Shown here: piece after piece, positions 37,197 to 46,126 of the stretch
Numbering within the stretch: position 1 is the first letter of the stretch
Layout of the letters: the number at the start of each line of letters is the position of its first letter
Assembly: GCF_034366625.1 (NCBI RefSeq)
Contig: NZ_JAXMIH010000022.1
Span: 21,294-85,293 of the forward strand
Source of the DNA: Prosthecobacter sp.
GTDB taxonomy: Bacteria > Verrucomicrobiota > Verrucomicrobiia > Verrucomicrobiales > Verrucomicrobiaceae
DNA: 64,000 nt
Direction of reading: 5' to 3'
The notes under the pieces: generated by a model
The model's input: only the letters and a program-made list of their open reading frames with translations
The model's database searches: none
Told to the model about the DNA's origin: nothing
Made by a program: the position numbers and the translations under genes

Positions 37197-37295
37197 GGTC
37201 AAGGAGTGGTCAAGGTGTGGTCAAGGTGTGGTCAAGGTGTGGTCAAGGTGTGGTCAAGGTGTGGTCAAGGTGTGGTCAAGGTGTGGTCAAGGTGT
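37197..37295. repeat. 11-bp tandem repeat, nine copies
   Basis: Nine consecutive copies of GGTCAAGGTGT (the first is GGTCAAGGAGT). On the minus strand every unit contains TTGACC, a -35-like hexamer. The array begins 13 bp upstream of the collagen-like gene start on that strand. Confidence 0.95.
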
Positions 37296-37405
37296 GCTCG
37301 TCTGGAATCCTACTCGTCCTCGGTTCTGGATGCTGGATGTTGGATGCTGTCCCACCCCGCTGCGCCCGTTCCTCGGGGCACAGCGGGTGGTTCGCCTCCA
37401 GCGCC

Positions 37406-38245
37406 TCAGGCGGCACCGCGGATGGTTTCCGCGCTCCAGTTGCTCTGGCCGGGGGTGCCGTTGGCGGCCACGCGGAAGGCATAAGTCACCCCCACCTCCA
37501 GCGTCTTCGTCACCAGCGTTTTCGTCGTGCTTTCCAACTGCTCCCACACACGCGGCGTCACGTCCGGGCTGCACTGCAGCACGTAGGTCTTCGCCGCCGT
37601 CACACTGTTCCAGCGGATCTTCATCATCCCGGCCTCGCCGTTCAGGTCCACGCGCAGGTTCGTCGGCGCGGCGATGCTGGTTACCGGCGTGGGTGTGTTC
37701 TTCACCCCCAGGCCGCTGCTCAGGATCACCTGGCGGTTGCCATTGCTGGCCTCCTGCACGTAGGCACCGCGCACGTTCATCGCTGCCGTGATGTCCGCCC
37801 GCAGTTGATCCCGCTGGGCCACGGCGTCCTTCCAGGCGGACTCCGCGTTGATCGCCGCCAGCGCCACCACTTGGTAGGCGTTGAACTGCGCCAGGAAGTC
37901 CACCGCCGGTGGCTGCGGTGTCACGAAGTTCAGGTTCCCCGTCATCATCTCGATGTGGTTCTGAATGTAGGGGATCAGTTGGTTCGTGGTCTTCTCAGAG
38001 AGCCCCATCTTCACCTTGGCCCCCTCGTTCACCGGTGGCAGGGGATCTCCCACCGCGTAGCGGATGGTGCCGTAGCGGTGGCCCTGGTTGTAGCGGCCGG
38101 TCGGCACGCTCGCGGGGGTGGTGGGGTGGGTCATCGCGCCGGGGCTCCGGGCGGTGCGTTGGTCGGTTGGCTGGCTGGCAGAGGCTGCGCCTCCGCCGGG
38201 GTTGGCACCATCATCGGGTGCCGCGGCACTGACTGTCGTTTTCAT
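37406..38245 (-). CDS. Hypothetical protein with C-terminal fibronectin type III domain
   Basis: 279 residues from the ATG at 38245 (MKTTVSAAAPDDG). The Pro/Ala-rich N-terminus of about 50 residues lacks a clear signal peptide. A middle region (about 75-175) is helical (GLSEKTTNQLIPYIQNHIEM). The last about 95 residues look like an FnIII domain (APTNLRVDLNGEAGMMKIRW, then TYVLQCSPDV and VGVTYAFRVAANG). It is on the same strand as, and upstream of, the frameshifted collagen-like gene, separated by the 11-bp array. The two may form a surface-adhesion or fibre unit. Function is not known. Confidence 0.7.
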   Translation of the reverse strand: MKTTVSAAAPDDGANPGGGAASASQPTDQRTARSPGAMTHPTTPASVPTGRYNQGHRYGTIRYAVGDPLPPVNEGAKVKMGLSEKTTNQLIPYIQNHIEMMTGNLNFVTPQPPAVDFLAQFNAYQVVALAAINAESAWKDAVAQRDQLRADITAAMNVRGAYVQEASNGNRQVILSSGLGVKNTPTPVTSIAAPTNLRVDLNGEAGMMKIRWNSVTAAKTYVLQCSPDVTPRVWEQLESTTKTLVTKTLEVGVTYAFRVAANGTPGQSNWSAETIRGAA

Positions 38246-38919
38246 GGTCTGGTTGGTTTGGCTGTTGGTTGGACGTAAACAGTCCTTCATCAGGACAATG
38301 GAAATTATAACAAACGTGGAAGTTATTGCAAGTGGATTTTTCAGGCTTCCTTAAACAGATGCAGCTTCACGCCACGTCAGCGCGCTAAGGGCATTCATTT
38401 TCAGCACCCATTCGCCCACGTTCCAACCATCTAAGTATTCCTTTAGATGGCCGCGCTAAGTTCCTAAAACCGAGCACGTTGGCGACGGGCGAGATAGACT
38501 GAGCGGAGCGAAGCCCGCAGGGTGAGACGAGCGTGAGGCGTGAGCGAATCAATTGCCAAACCCCTCCCCAAATCCCGACTCTTTTTCGCGAACTTGATGT
38601 AAAAAAAGCAAAAAAGCACATCAAGATCGGGCCACTTGCCATCAGGTGCCGCGAACCTGATGTGAGAAAAGCAAAAAATGACATCATTCCCGGACCACTT
38701 GCCATCAGGTGCCGCGAACTTGATGTCAAAAAAGCAAAAAAGCACATCAGGATCGGATCACTTGCCATCAGGTGCCGCGAACTTGGTGTGAAAATTGGGA
38801 TGACACGTCTCCAAATCTCCCAGTCTCCACCACTCCTCGTCTCCTCGTCTTCCTTCCTGCGCTCTGCGCAAATCCTTGCCTTCAGATTCATTCCCCGCTT
38901 GGATAAGCAAAATACCCGC
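38246..38919. other. Intergenic region with 63-bp tandem repeats
   Basis: Nothing gene-like. It is A/T-richer near 38290-38350 (a possible promoter for the FnIII gene, minus strand). It then carries the 63-bp repeat array and a stretch before the hsdR fragment. ORFs here on both strands are open only because 63 is a multiple of three. Confidence 0.7.
38587..38790. repeat. 63-bp tandem repeat, about 3.3 copies
   Basis: Copies start at 38587, 38650, 38713 and 38776, exactly 63 bp apart. Each holds CGCGAACTTGATGT, an A-rich AAAAAGCAAAAAA tract, a CACATCA segment and CACTTGCCATCAGGTGC. ACTTGATG can pair with CATCA segments, so each unit could fold. The last copy is partial. Confidence 0.9.
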
Positions 38920-39396
38920 ATGCCCGATCTCCCGGAACAACTCGCCCGCAGCAACATCGACACCATGCTGGCGGCGGCGGGCTGGGTGGTGCAGAGTTTG
39001 GACGAGCTGAATCTGTCAGCCGCTCGTGGCGTCGCGGTGCGTGAGATGCAATCCTTCGGCGGTCCTGCCGACTACATCCTCTTCGAGGACATCAAAGCGC
39101 TCGGCGTGGTCGAGGCGAAGAAAGCAGGCACCACGCTCTCCGGCACCGCCGAGCAGAGCGCGCGCTACACCCACGCCCGGAAGTGGATTCCCCAGCGCTG
39201 GGCCGATCCGCTGCCGTTCACCTTTGAGTCCACCGGCATCGAGACGAACTTCCGCGACCAGCGCGGCCCCGACTTGCGCTCGCGGCCTGTCTTCGCCTTC
39301 CACAGGCCGGAGCACCTCCTGGAACTAGTCCAGCGGCCCGACACCATGCGCGCCCGGCTCAAGCACTTTGCCGTACAATATGTGGGACTCATTTAA
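38920..39396 (+). pseudogene. N-terminal fragment of type I restriction subunit HsdR
   Basis: 158 residues from the ATG at 38920 (MPDLPEQLARSNIDTMLAAA). The sequence matches the start of HsdR: YILFEDIKALGVVEAKKAG holds the nuclease-domain E-x-K (VVEAKK), then FESTGIETNFRD and RPVFAFHRPEHL. HsdR is normally about 1000 residues; here the helicase part and the rest are missing, and the frame stops inside the start of the next gene. No hsdM or hsdS is in the window. It is a remnant of a lost restriction system, possibly still translated. Confidence 0.82.
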
Positions 39397-42300
39397 TCAA
39401 CGCCACGAATCCCGAGATGCTGCATTCGAAGCCCTCTGCTGCCAAGTATTTGAGCGCTGGTGTCGTAGGGAATACGGAGATTCAATCCGCTCTTTCTATT
39501 TCGTCGATGGGCGTGGTGGAGATGGCGGCGTTGAGGCATTCGCAATTTTGAATGATGACTCGGTCGTGGGGTTGCAGGCTAAGGCATGGTGGGACGGATT
39601 CCACGACTCTCAAAAAAATCAGATCGAGACGTCGCTTCGGTCGGCGGCCACTCGCCATCCAACGCTTAGTCGGTATGTCGTTTGTTGCCCGCTAAATCTC
39701 CTCCCGGCAAGGGGACGGGGTAGCTCGGGCACTTCCCAACTGGATAGGTGGCAAACATTCGATGCCGATGCGAAGGTCGCTTACCCCAATGTCACACTGG
39801 AATACAGAGGCGAAACCGGAATCCGAGAATGGCTTCAACAGCCCGATTCAGAAACGATCGGTGCCTATTGGTTTGATGGTGAATTGATTCCACGCGATCA
39901 TTGGCGTCAGCAATTTGACCGGGTCAAATCGGCGTGGATGGATCTTCGCTACGTCCCAGATCTCCATGTGTCCACGATTCTCGATGAGGATCTTTCCTGG
40001 TTTGTGAATTCACCCCGGGCCGCACAGGATCTGAAAGTAAAGATCCTACGCTTGGCCAATTCGCTGGAGCAGAAGCGGGAGAGAATCAGCAATTTGAAAA
40101 ACCTTCCTGGGGATCACAGTCCACAAGCCTTGTCGGATTGCGCAACTCTGGTCGAAGCCATTGACTCTTCGTTGGCGAATCTTCAACTCCTGAAGACTGC
40201 GGTGGAATCCCAAGGCCTTCCCTCCATTAACATCGATTGCTCTATCGAATGGCAAATCTGGGAGACCGTCTCCCGGCTTTGGAAGGAACTGGGAGGGAGA
40301 GACCGGCTGACTTTTGCGACTTCCCCCACACAATCGGTCCTCGAAGCAGTCAAAGGACTTGAAGACAATCTCGAAGCCGTCCGAAAGTTGCTGGAGACCC
40401 AACAGCGCCTTCGCCGCATGCTGCTCGTGTTGGGCGACGCTGGAACGGGGAAAACCCAGACAATTACCAATTTATGCGACATCGCTTCTGAGGAGGGAGT
40501 TCCGGTCCTCGTGCTTCCCGCTCGTGCCTTCAATCCGCATAGCAGTTGGAACGAAATACTCGGACAGGCAAGCAACCGGCCAAATTGGACCGCCGATCAA
40601 ATTCTCGACGCTCTCGACGCTTCGAGTTTGTTCGCGTGGCGCGAATCTCCTGAGCCCCGGTCGGCGCCGCGCCGGGCGATCCTGGCTCTGGATGGTCCTG
40701 ACGAGAGTCCCGATCCGGAAAAGTGGAACGAGCGCCTCAAGGAACTTGCCAATCTCTGCAAATGCCGGCCCCTCATTGCTGCCATCGTGACGACTCGTCC
40801 GGAATCCGTCTCCTGGCTCTCCACCAGTGACGAACGCTTTAGTTCGCTTCATTTACATGCTCCCGACCTTTCCGATCATCTTCCCGAGATCTTTCAGGCT
40901 TATACACGGAAATATGACATCAAGGTACCTTCGCCCGCTGGAGTCGCTTGGGCACTGAGGACGCCTCTTGCAATCCGAGTGTTTGCAGAAGTGTATCAGG
41001 GGCGAACCATCGCACCGGGGCAGGATTTCGTAACGACTCTGGCTGAACTCTTCAAGCTGAAGCTGGTACGGCTCGACGGCGAATTGAACCATCGGAATCA
41101 GTCTTGGCCTAAAAACAAAGAATTGTCCCTCGGGATTCTTGATGCACTTGTTCCTGTCTTTCTCACTGAGGAGCGATGCTCGTATGCGCAATTCGCCGAA
41201 GCTGTCCGCGATTGCTTGGCTCGGCTTGGAATCACGATCGAGAACGCAGCGGCACTCTTCGAGCAATCGGCCACACAGCATGGTCTTATCGAGCTCTACA
41301 GGGCTCCCACCGGATCCATGAAGCCCGACCGGGTGATTGTTAGGCCGGGTTTCAACGCGCTCCTCGATTACATTCTTGCTAAGAATGTCGCCACGCGGAT
41401 CAGCAAAGTCATCAAGACTTGGCGGCCCGATTTCTGGCTACTTCTGAAGATCCGAAGGCATTTCCCCAAGCTTGATCGATACACACTGAGATTTGCGAAA
41501 GAAAAACTCTTTCCGCAGGTGATCTATGGACGACAGAATTCCATAGCCCTTGTTGTCTCATTGCTTTTGAAAGAGGATCTTTCACTAATGGAATCGGGGC
41601 TTTGGCGCCCATATATAGATGAAAGGGTGATGGAGGAGTGCCACGCACGGGGGATCAACGATCTTCGCCCCGAAAAAGCGTTAGCGCACATTGAATGGGT
41701 AACACACCTCCTCGGGCGGGACATGGTGTCTTGCCGTATGTTGGTTGCCGAATTGATTTTGCCGTCATCCCGGATACCGGGTGCCACGTTCGGGGCCGAG
41801 TTTCTCCATCAGGAGTTCACCCGGATGAGCATGACAGAAAGGGATCTCGTCTGGTCAGGGCCCGATTGGCTTCCCGATAATTGCGGCGGACCTTGGGAGG
41901 GCAACGGAAGTCCGATCCACGATGCGATCACATTGAGGGACGACGACTCAGCGGTTTCTGCGTCGATCTTGGTCGCATGGGTGACATCGAGCGTGATCCA
42001 TGAGCGGCAGAGCCAGGCCATTGCGCGCCTCGCCAAATGGGGTTCGAGTTGTCCCGCCGAACTTGCCAAACTCCTCCTTAACTTCGCAACCGTTGACGAT
42101 GTTCAAGTCGTGGAATCGGTCGTGGTGGCGGCTGCGGGTGCTGTCTTGGAACTGGTCGAACATGGCACCGCTGACGATTTGGCCAAAGCCGTGCATGCGA
42201 TTTTCTTCGACAAACGAGACGAAAAGGACCATCCGAGCGTAGTTGCAAGGCATGCTGCCAGGCTGGTCATCGAACGCGCATTCACCATCGGAACCGAACT

Positions 42301-44083
42301 CCCTCAATCCGTACGAGACGACGCAACACCACCCTATCTTCCGGTTGGTGTGAAGCTGCCAATCGACAAAGAAGCGGTGGCTCTCGCGGCGGGAGAGGGA
42401 CGGGGTGGGGGAGACTTACCTCTTACGTTGGATCTCGATTGGTATGTCGCCAATGAGGCTAGCACCCCGTTTTTCGAACACGTGTGGCAACGGTCCGAGG
42501 AAGGTCAGTCTCGGCGCTATGCGAAGGTGTCCAAGCAGATTCTGGATGCGGTCGCAGACGGATCACTGGAGGTCGAACCTGCGGTCCGCGCGGAGATTGA
42601 AGAGGAGATAGAGGCAAGGACCCAAAAACATACTTTCTGGAACTCCTTTTTCCATCCTATGACGAAGATCGCAGAGACCTGCGAGGAGAGTGGCGTGGAA
42701 TCCACTAGTCTCGCCGAAAATGAGGAGGAGTCTTCGGAACCAAGGCCTCTGGAAGAGAACCTCGAAGATTTTCGATTCAGATCAGAATCCCCTCCCGCTA
42801 GTTTCAGCCCTGAAGCCGAAGCCATCTTGGCAGATTACGCACTTGAAGTTTCGGCAAGCGAATCTCTCAGCCCAAAACAACTCGGCAATGGCCTAATTGT
42901 AGCCTTGGTCAAGAATTGGGGTTGGAACAAGGAGACGTTTTACGGCGATCCACGCGGGCAAGCTCCGGGAGAAATCTTGGGCGCTGACATCGCCATCTTG
43001 CGTCAGCACAGTCAGGCAAGCCATGGTTCCAGAAGTGCCGTGGCGATGTTCAGGGAAAAATACGTGTGGTCCGCCGTGAACGTAGTGTCGTCCTTCCTTA
43101 GTGACCGATTACCCGGGAGGGATGATAGGAACGTCGCGTTTGAAATGATCACCAACCAGTCCAACCTCGGCTCAGGAATGCCGGACCCACTGGCGGGTGA
43201 TCGTCCGGATGTTGTTCCGGAGTTTCGCCTTCCTTGGAATCCGACAGGTATCGCTCCCACGCCTGATCTTGCCGAGACACGACAACCTGACCGCGGAATC
43301 CAATGGCTCGAACGAGCGGCCTGGCCGGATCCGGTGAACTGGTTTGCGGCTGGTGCCGACGAACCGATCATGTTGGCCGGGTTTCTTTCCATGAAAGATC
43401 ACGCGGTTGGAATTCAGATTGCGGCGTGGGTCTCCTGCGTCGCTGTCCCAAGAGCGCAGGTTCATCTCATCGAACGCGACGTTGGGTTCGATCCAAGCTT
43501 GTGGACGTCGTCTTTCTCAGTCCACGAAATCAAGGGACATTTCGGAGGAGGTGTTTATGCGCCACTTCGGTTGGCGGTTTGGGCACCTTGGGTGACTGAT
43601 GGCGAACCGGAGATGTGGCACACTCTTTCTGATTCCGGCGAACCCGTGGCAATTCCAATGATTCCGCTGGTCACTGAAAGCCATTGGCGTGGCACCGATG
43701 GTGAAACCTCAGCTCAATCGCCAACGAAATTTCTTCGCGTCGCTGGAGGAATTGTAGATTGCCGTGGAACCGACGACGCCATGCAGTTCGTGGGCAGGGA
43801 TCGCATGGAAATAGCGTATTTCCAACAGCTGAATTTTCCGGACGAGTGGAGTAAGTCGAATCAACATCTGGAGATCAATCGCGCCAAAATTTTCCAAGCC
43901 CTTGATCAACAAGACTTGGTTCCAGTTTGGGGTATCCGGGTCTATAGGGAGCTTCTCCCTGAGCTCAGGCCTAAAGGGTTTGTCGATCAGAACAGCTACT
44001 GGCTTGTGACCTCAGAGGATAGTGGTGCGAGCTTCCGCTCAGTTTTAATTAGTCGAAATCAGGGGCAGGCTGCAATTGGCTGA
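39380..44083 (+). CDS. STAND-type NTPase with N-terminal Mrr-like nuclease (Avs4-like antiphage candidate)
   Basis: 1567 residues from the ATG at 39380 (MWDSFNQRHESRD); a TTG at 39368 is possible. Residues about 38-75 have the Mrr/PD-(D/E)xK layout GRGGDGGVEAF then VGLQAKAW (D48, E52, Q66, K68). A helical linker leads to a P-loop, LVLGDAGTGKTQT (about 349-361), and a Walker B-like ILALDGPDE (about 434-442). About 1100 residues follow with no family I recognise, including an acidic stretch near 1110-1145. This nuclease-STAND-large-sensor plan matches AVAST Avs4-like proteins, which sense phage proteins and cut DNA. G+C is visibly lower than in neighbours, suggesting transfer. It starts inside the end of the hsdR fragment. 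Confidence 0.72.
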   Translation: MWDSFNQRHESRDAAFEALCCQVFERWCRREYGDSIRSFYFVDGRGGDGGVEAFAILNDDSVVGLQAKAWWDGFHDSQKNQIETSLRSAATRHPTLSRYVVCCPLNLLPARGRGSSGTSQLDRWQTFDADAKVAYPNVTLEYRGETGIREWLQQPDSETIGAYWFDGELIPRDHWRQQFDRVKSAWMDLRYVPDLHVSTILDEDLSWFVNSPRAAQDLKVKILRLANSLEQKRERISNLKNLPGDHSPQALSDCATLVEAIDSSLANLQLLKTAVESQGLPSINIDCSIEWQIWETVSRLWKELGGRDRLTFATSPTQSVLEAVKGLEDNLEAVRKLLETQQRLRRMLLVLGDAGTGKTQTITNLCDIASEEGVPVLVLPARAFNPHSSWNEILGQASNRPNWTADQILDALDASSLFAWRESPEPRSAPRRAILALDGPDESPDPEKWNERLKELANLCKCRPLIAAIVTTRPESVSWLSTSDERFSSLHLHAPDLSDHLPEIFQAYTRKYDIKVPSPAGVAWALRTPLAIRVFAEVYQGRTIAPGQDFVTTLAELFKLKLVRLDGELNHRNQSWPKNKELSLGILDALVPVFLTEERCSYAQFAEAVRDCLARLGITIENAAALFEQSATQHGLIELYRAPTGSMKPDRVIVRPGFNALLDYILAKNVATRISKVIKTWRPDFWLLLKIRRHFPKLDRYTLRFAKEKLFPQVIYGRQNSIALVVSLLLKEDLSLMESGLWRPYIDERVMEECHARGINDLRPEKALAHIEWVTHLLGRDMVSCRMLVAELILPSSRIPGATFGAEFLHQEFTRMSMTERDLVWSGPDWLPDNCGGPWEGNGSPIHDAITLRDDDSAVSASILVAWVTSSVIHERQSQAIARLAKWGSSCPAELAKLLLNFATVDDVQVVESVVVAAAGAVLELVEHGTADDLAKAVHAIFFDKRDEKDHPSVVARHAARLVIERAFTIGTELPQSVRDDATPPYLPVGVKLPIDKEAVALAAGEGRGGGDLPLTLDLDWYVANEASTPFFEHVWQRSEEGQSRRYAKVSKQILDAVADGSLEVEPAVRAEIEEEIEARTQKHTFWNSFFHPMTKIAETCEESGVESTSLAENEEESSEPRPLEENLEDFRFRSESPPASFSPEAEAILADYALEVSASESLSPKQLGNGLIVALVKNWGWNKETFYGDPRGQAPGEILGADIAILRQHSQASHGSRSAVAMFREKYVWSAVNVVSSFLSDRLPGRDDRNVAFEMITNQSNLGSGMPDPLAGDRPDVVPEFRLPWNPTGIAPTPDLAETRQPDRGIQWLERAAWPDPVNWFAAGADEPIMLAGFLSMKDHAVGIQIAAWVSCVAVPRAQVHLIERDVGFDPSLWTSSFSVHEIKGHFGGGVYAPLRLAVWAPWVTDGEPEMWHTLSDSGEPVAIPMIPLVTESHWRGTDGETSAQSPTKFLRVAGGIVDCRGTDDAMQFVGRDRMEIAYFQQLNFPDEWSKSNQHLEINRAKIFQALDQQDLVPVWGIRVYRELLPELRPKGFVDQNSYWLVTSEDSGASFRSVLISRNQGQAAIG

Positions 44084-44101
44084 CAAACCTGCCGGAGGCC
44101 G

Positions 44102-44296
44102 TCAGAACAAGCCAGCACTCCTCAACTGCCGGGCCAGTGCCTGCTGCCTCTCCCCCATGGCAGCGCGTTTGCCGATGTTCATCCGCAGCGGCATCAGCTC
44201 CAGATTGGCGATGACGTGATCCAACTGCGGGGCGACGGCGAAGGGGATGACCCGCCGGCAACGCTGTGCGTAGCGATGCGGGCAGGTGTGATCCAC
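44102..44296 (-). pseudogene. Short coding remnant after the STAND gene
   Basis: 64 codons on the minus strand with a coherent, protein-like sequence (CPHRYAQRCRRVIPFAVAPQ, LDHVIANLELMPLRMN) ending QLRSAGLF. The frame is closed upstream by a stop next to a copy of the CAGGC palindrome. It looks like the C-terminus of a larger gene cut by that element. Family not recognised. Confidence 0.4.
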
Positions 44297-44314
44297 GGAA
44301 AGCGGGTCCCCAGC

Positions 44315-44333
44315 GGCAGGCTGCCTGTCTCAC
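44315..44333. repeat. CAGGC palindrome copy
   Basis: GGCAGGCTGCCTGTCTCAC, identical to 36534-36552. It lies between the remnant at 44102-44296 and the frameshifted gene that ends at 44342. Confidence 0.7.
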
Positions 44334-44341
44334 ACATCCAC

Positions 44342-45189
44342 TCACGGCACCGGCTCGCCTGATCCCGGATAAATCCAGCGCACGACCTTGCCTTCACGGA
44401 CATGGGCCTGCGCTTCGGCGTCCATCGGGCCGCAGAAGACGATGGTCTCATAAAACACGCTCACGGCCCAGGTGGGCTTGTTGTCGATGGTGGTGGCCTG
44501 CGGCGTGCCCCAGCGCTGGATTTTGTTGAGTTTGATCTCGGTGACCTCTCCAGACTGCATGCTCGCCAGCAGCAGATCGTAGCTGCCATCGGCATTGCGC
44601 TTCGGTTTGCCGGTGGCGTCCACGGCATGGGGCATGCTGACGCTTGCCCCACTGCCGGAGGACCGCTGCTTCTTCCAAGATGCCTGCGCCATCTCGATGC
44701 GGCCCTTCTTCCAGCGTTCGTAAGATTCACGCACCTGCGTGGGCATGTTGGTGTCATGCACAAAGATCTGTCCACGCGCCTGCGAAGTCTGCGTGGGTGC
44801 GATGACGAGCACGTTTGCCTGGGCCGAGAGCGCGAAGGCCGTCGATCCTGCGGGCAGGGTTGTGCTGCCGCCCGCCATGCGCAGTTCAACTGGCTTGCTC
44901 AGTTTGACCTGACGAGGGAAGGCTGTGGGAGGAAACACCGTCCAGTTTTTCGTGAGTGATTCGAGCGGCTCGATCTGCGGCGGCACAAAGCCGTCGCTGC
45001 CGGGCGTCGGGGCAGGGAGTCCACCACGCGTGGTGCCGGACTGCTGTGAACCGTTCTCGCTGGCGGCTCACTCTGCGGTTCCAGTGGTGGATTCTCAAAC
45101 ACCACGCGCTTTCCGGCCGGAGTGATGAAGCGGTCGTAAATCAGAAACGCCGAAGCAAAGATGAGGAGGGTGATGAACAGCGCCTTCAT
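44342..45189 (-). pseudogene. Secreted/anchored hypothetical protein gene with a frameshift
   Basis: The 5' frame starts MKALFITLLIFASAFLIYDR (one membrane anchor) and runs to about EPQSEPPA. The rest (GTTRGGLPAPTPGSDGFVPP and about 215 residues to WIYPGSGEPVP) is in another frame. The shift maps near 45050-45075 in a Pro/Ser/Gly-rich stretch. Joined, the chain would be about 280 residues. The downstream part alone could start at GTG 44986, without a signal peptide. Family not recognised; a sequencing error is possible. Confidence 0.55.
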
Positions 45190-45198
45190 GATGTTGGT

Positions 45199-46041
45199 TC
45201 AGTCTTTGAAGCCTGCCAGCCGGACGCCGAACAGCCAGCGGAAAGGCGGTTTTAGCGCGATGGCCTTGCGCAGGCTGTGTGGCAGAAAATCGAGCAGTTT
45301 TTCCCAGATCAACGCCGTCCAGGTGGGCAGCAGCACGAACTTGCCACGTCCGCCGAAGATGATGCGCAGCTTGTTGAAACCGACTTGGCGGAAAAGCGCC
45401 GCCAGATCGCCCACGGTATATTCCTTGAGGTGAAATCCGGTCGCCTCGCGATCAAACACACAACTGATGTCATGCGGACCGGTCAGACGGCTCGGTGTGA
45501 TGCAGATGTACACGCCGCCCGGCTTCAAGGCCGCGTGCAGGCCGCGCAACTGGTCCAGCGCATCATCTGGATGCAGATGCTCCATCAACTGGTTGCTGTA
45601 GGCCACGTTCACGCTGTCCGGAGGCACGGGAATCGAGCTGCCGTCCGAGATCACAAGCTGCAAATTCGCCGGGAGTTCACGCTTCCGGGTGATTTCGTCT
45701 GACACGTCGATGGCCAGCACGCGCGCGACTTTCTCGGCGACGGTCTTCGCGAATTCGCAGTCTCCAGGGCCGACTTCGAGAAAGACGGAGTTCGCATTGA
45801 GGAAGGGCGCGAGGATTTCCATTTTCTCCGCCACATCCGCCGCAAGACGATCTGGCGAGGACTTGTTCGTGTGCTGCGGGTGCAGCGGCACGCGTTTGAA
45901 CAGCTCGTCATAAACCTCGGAATAGAGCGTGCGGCGTTGTTCTTTGGTGGCGTGGCGCAGCCGGTCGGCGAGTTCGCGCTCCACCTCATAGTGCTGGCGG
46001 AGCTGCTCCAAGGTGCGTGTTTCAGTGACGGTGACGGGCAT
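45199..46041 (-). CDS. SAM-dependent methyltransferase
   Basis: 280 residues from the ATG at 46041 (MPVTVTETRTLEQL). Class I methyltransferase fold: motif I VFLEVGPGDCEFAK, acidic residue in VLAIDVSD, SNQLMEHLHPDDALDQL and LKPGGVYICITPSR. The last 60 residues form a hydrophobic/basic C-terminus (LPTWTALIWEKLLDFLP). Substrate unknown; lipid or polysaccharide methylation is possible. It is divergent from the L,D-transpeptidase gene. Confidence 0.88.
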   Translation of the reverse strand: MPVTVTETRTLEQLRQHYEVERELADRLRHATKEQRRTLYSEVYDELFKRVPLHPQHTNKSSPDRLAADVAEKMEILAPFLNANSVFLEVGPGDCEFAKTVAEKVARVLAIDVSDEITRKRELPANLQLVISDGSSIPVPPDSVNVAYSNQLMEHLHPDDALDQLRGLHAALKPGGVYICITPSRLTGPHDISCVFDREATGFHLKEYTVGDLAALFRQVGFNKLRIIFGGRGKFVLLPTWTALIWEKLLDFLPHSLRKAIALKPPFRWLFGVRLAGFKD

Positions 46042-46126
46042 GCGCGGCAAAACTACGCGCCGGATTCGTTTCAGGCAAGAACTCGTGCCGCCTTGCTCAT
46101 CGCTCACTCCGCTCTAGCGTGCAGCC

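Noticed and set aside
37197..37295. CRISPR or plasmid iterons
   Set aside because: Units are only 11 bp with no spacers, and no rep gene or origin features are present.
36306..38278. Plus-strand ORFs of 392 and 563 codons
   Set aside because: They run through palindromes and the 11-bp array and are antisense to the collagen-like and FnIII genes.
38587..38790. CRISPR array
   Set aside because: Unit is a pure 63-bp tandem repeat with no unique spacers and no cas genes nearby.
38385..38966. Minus-strand ORF of 193 codons
   Set aside because: Open only because the 63-bp repeat keeps frame; the peptide is repeat-derived.
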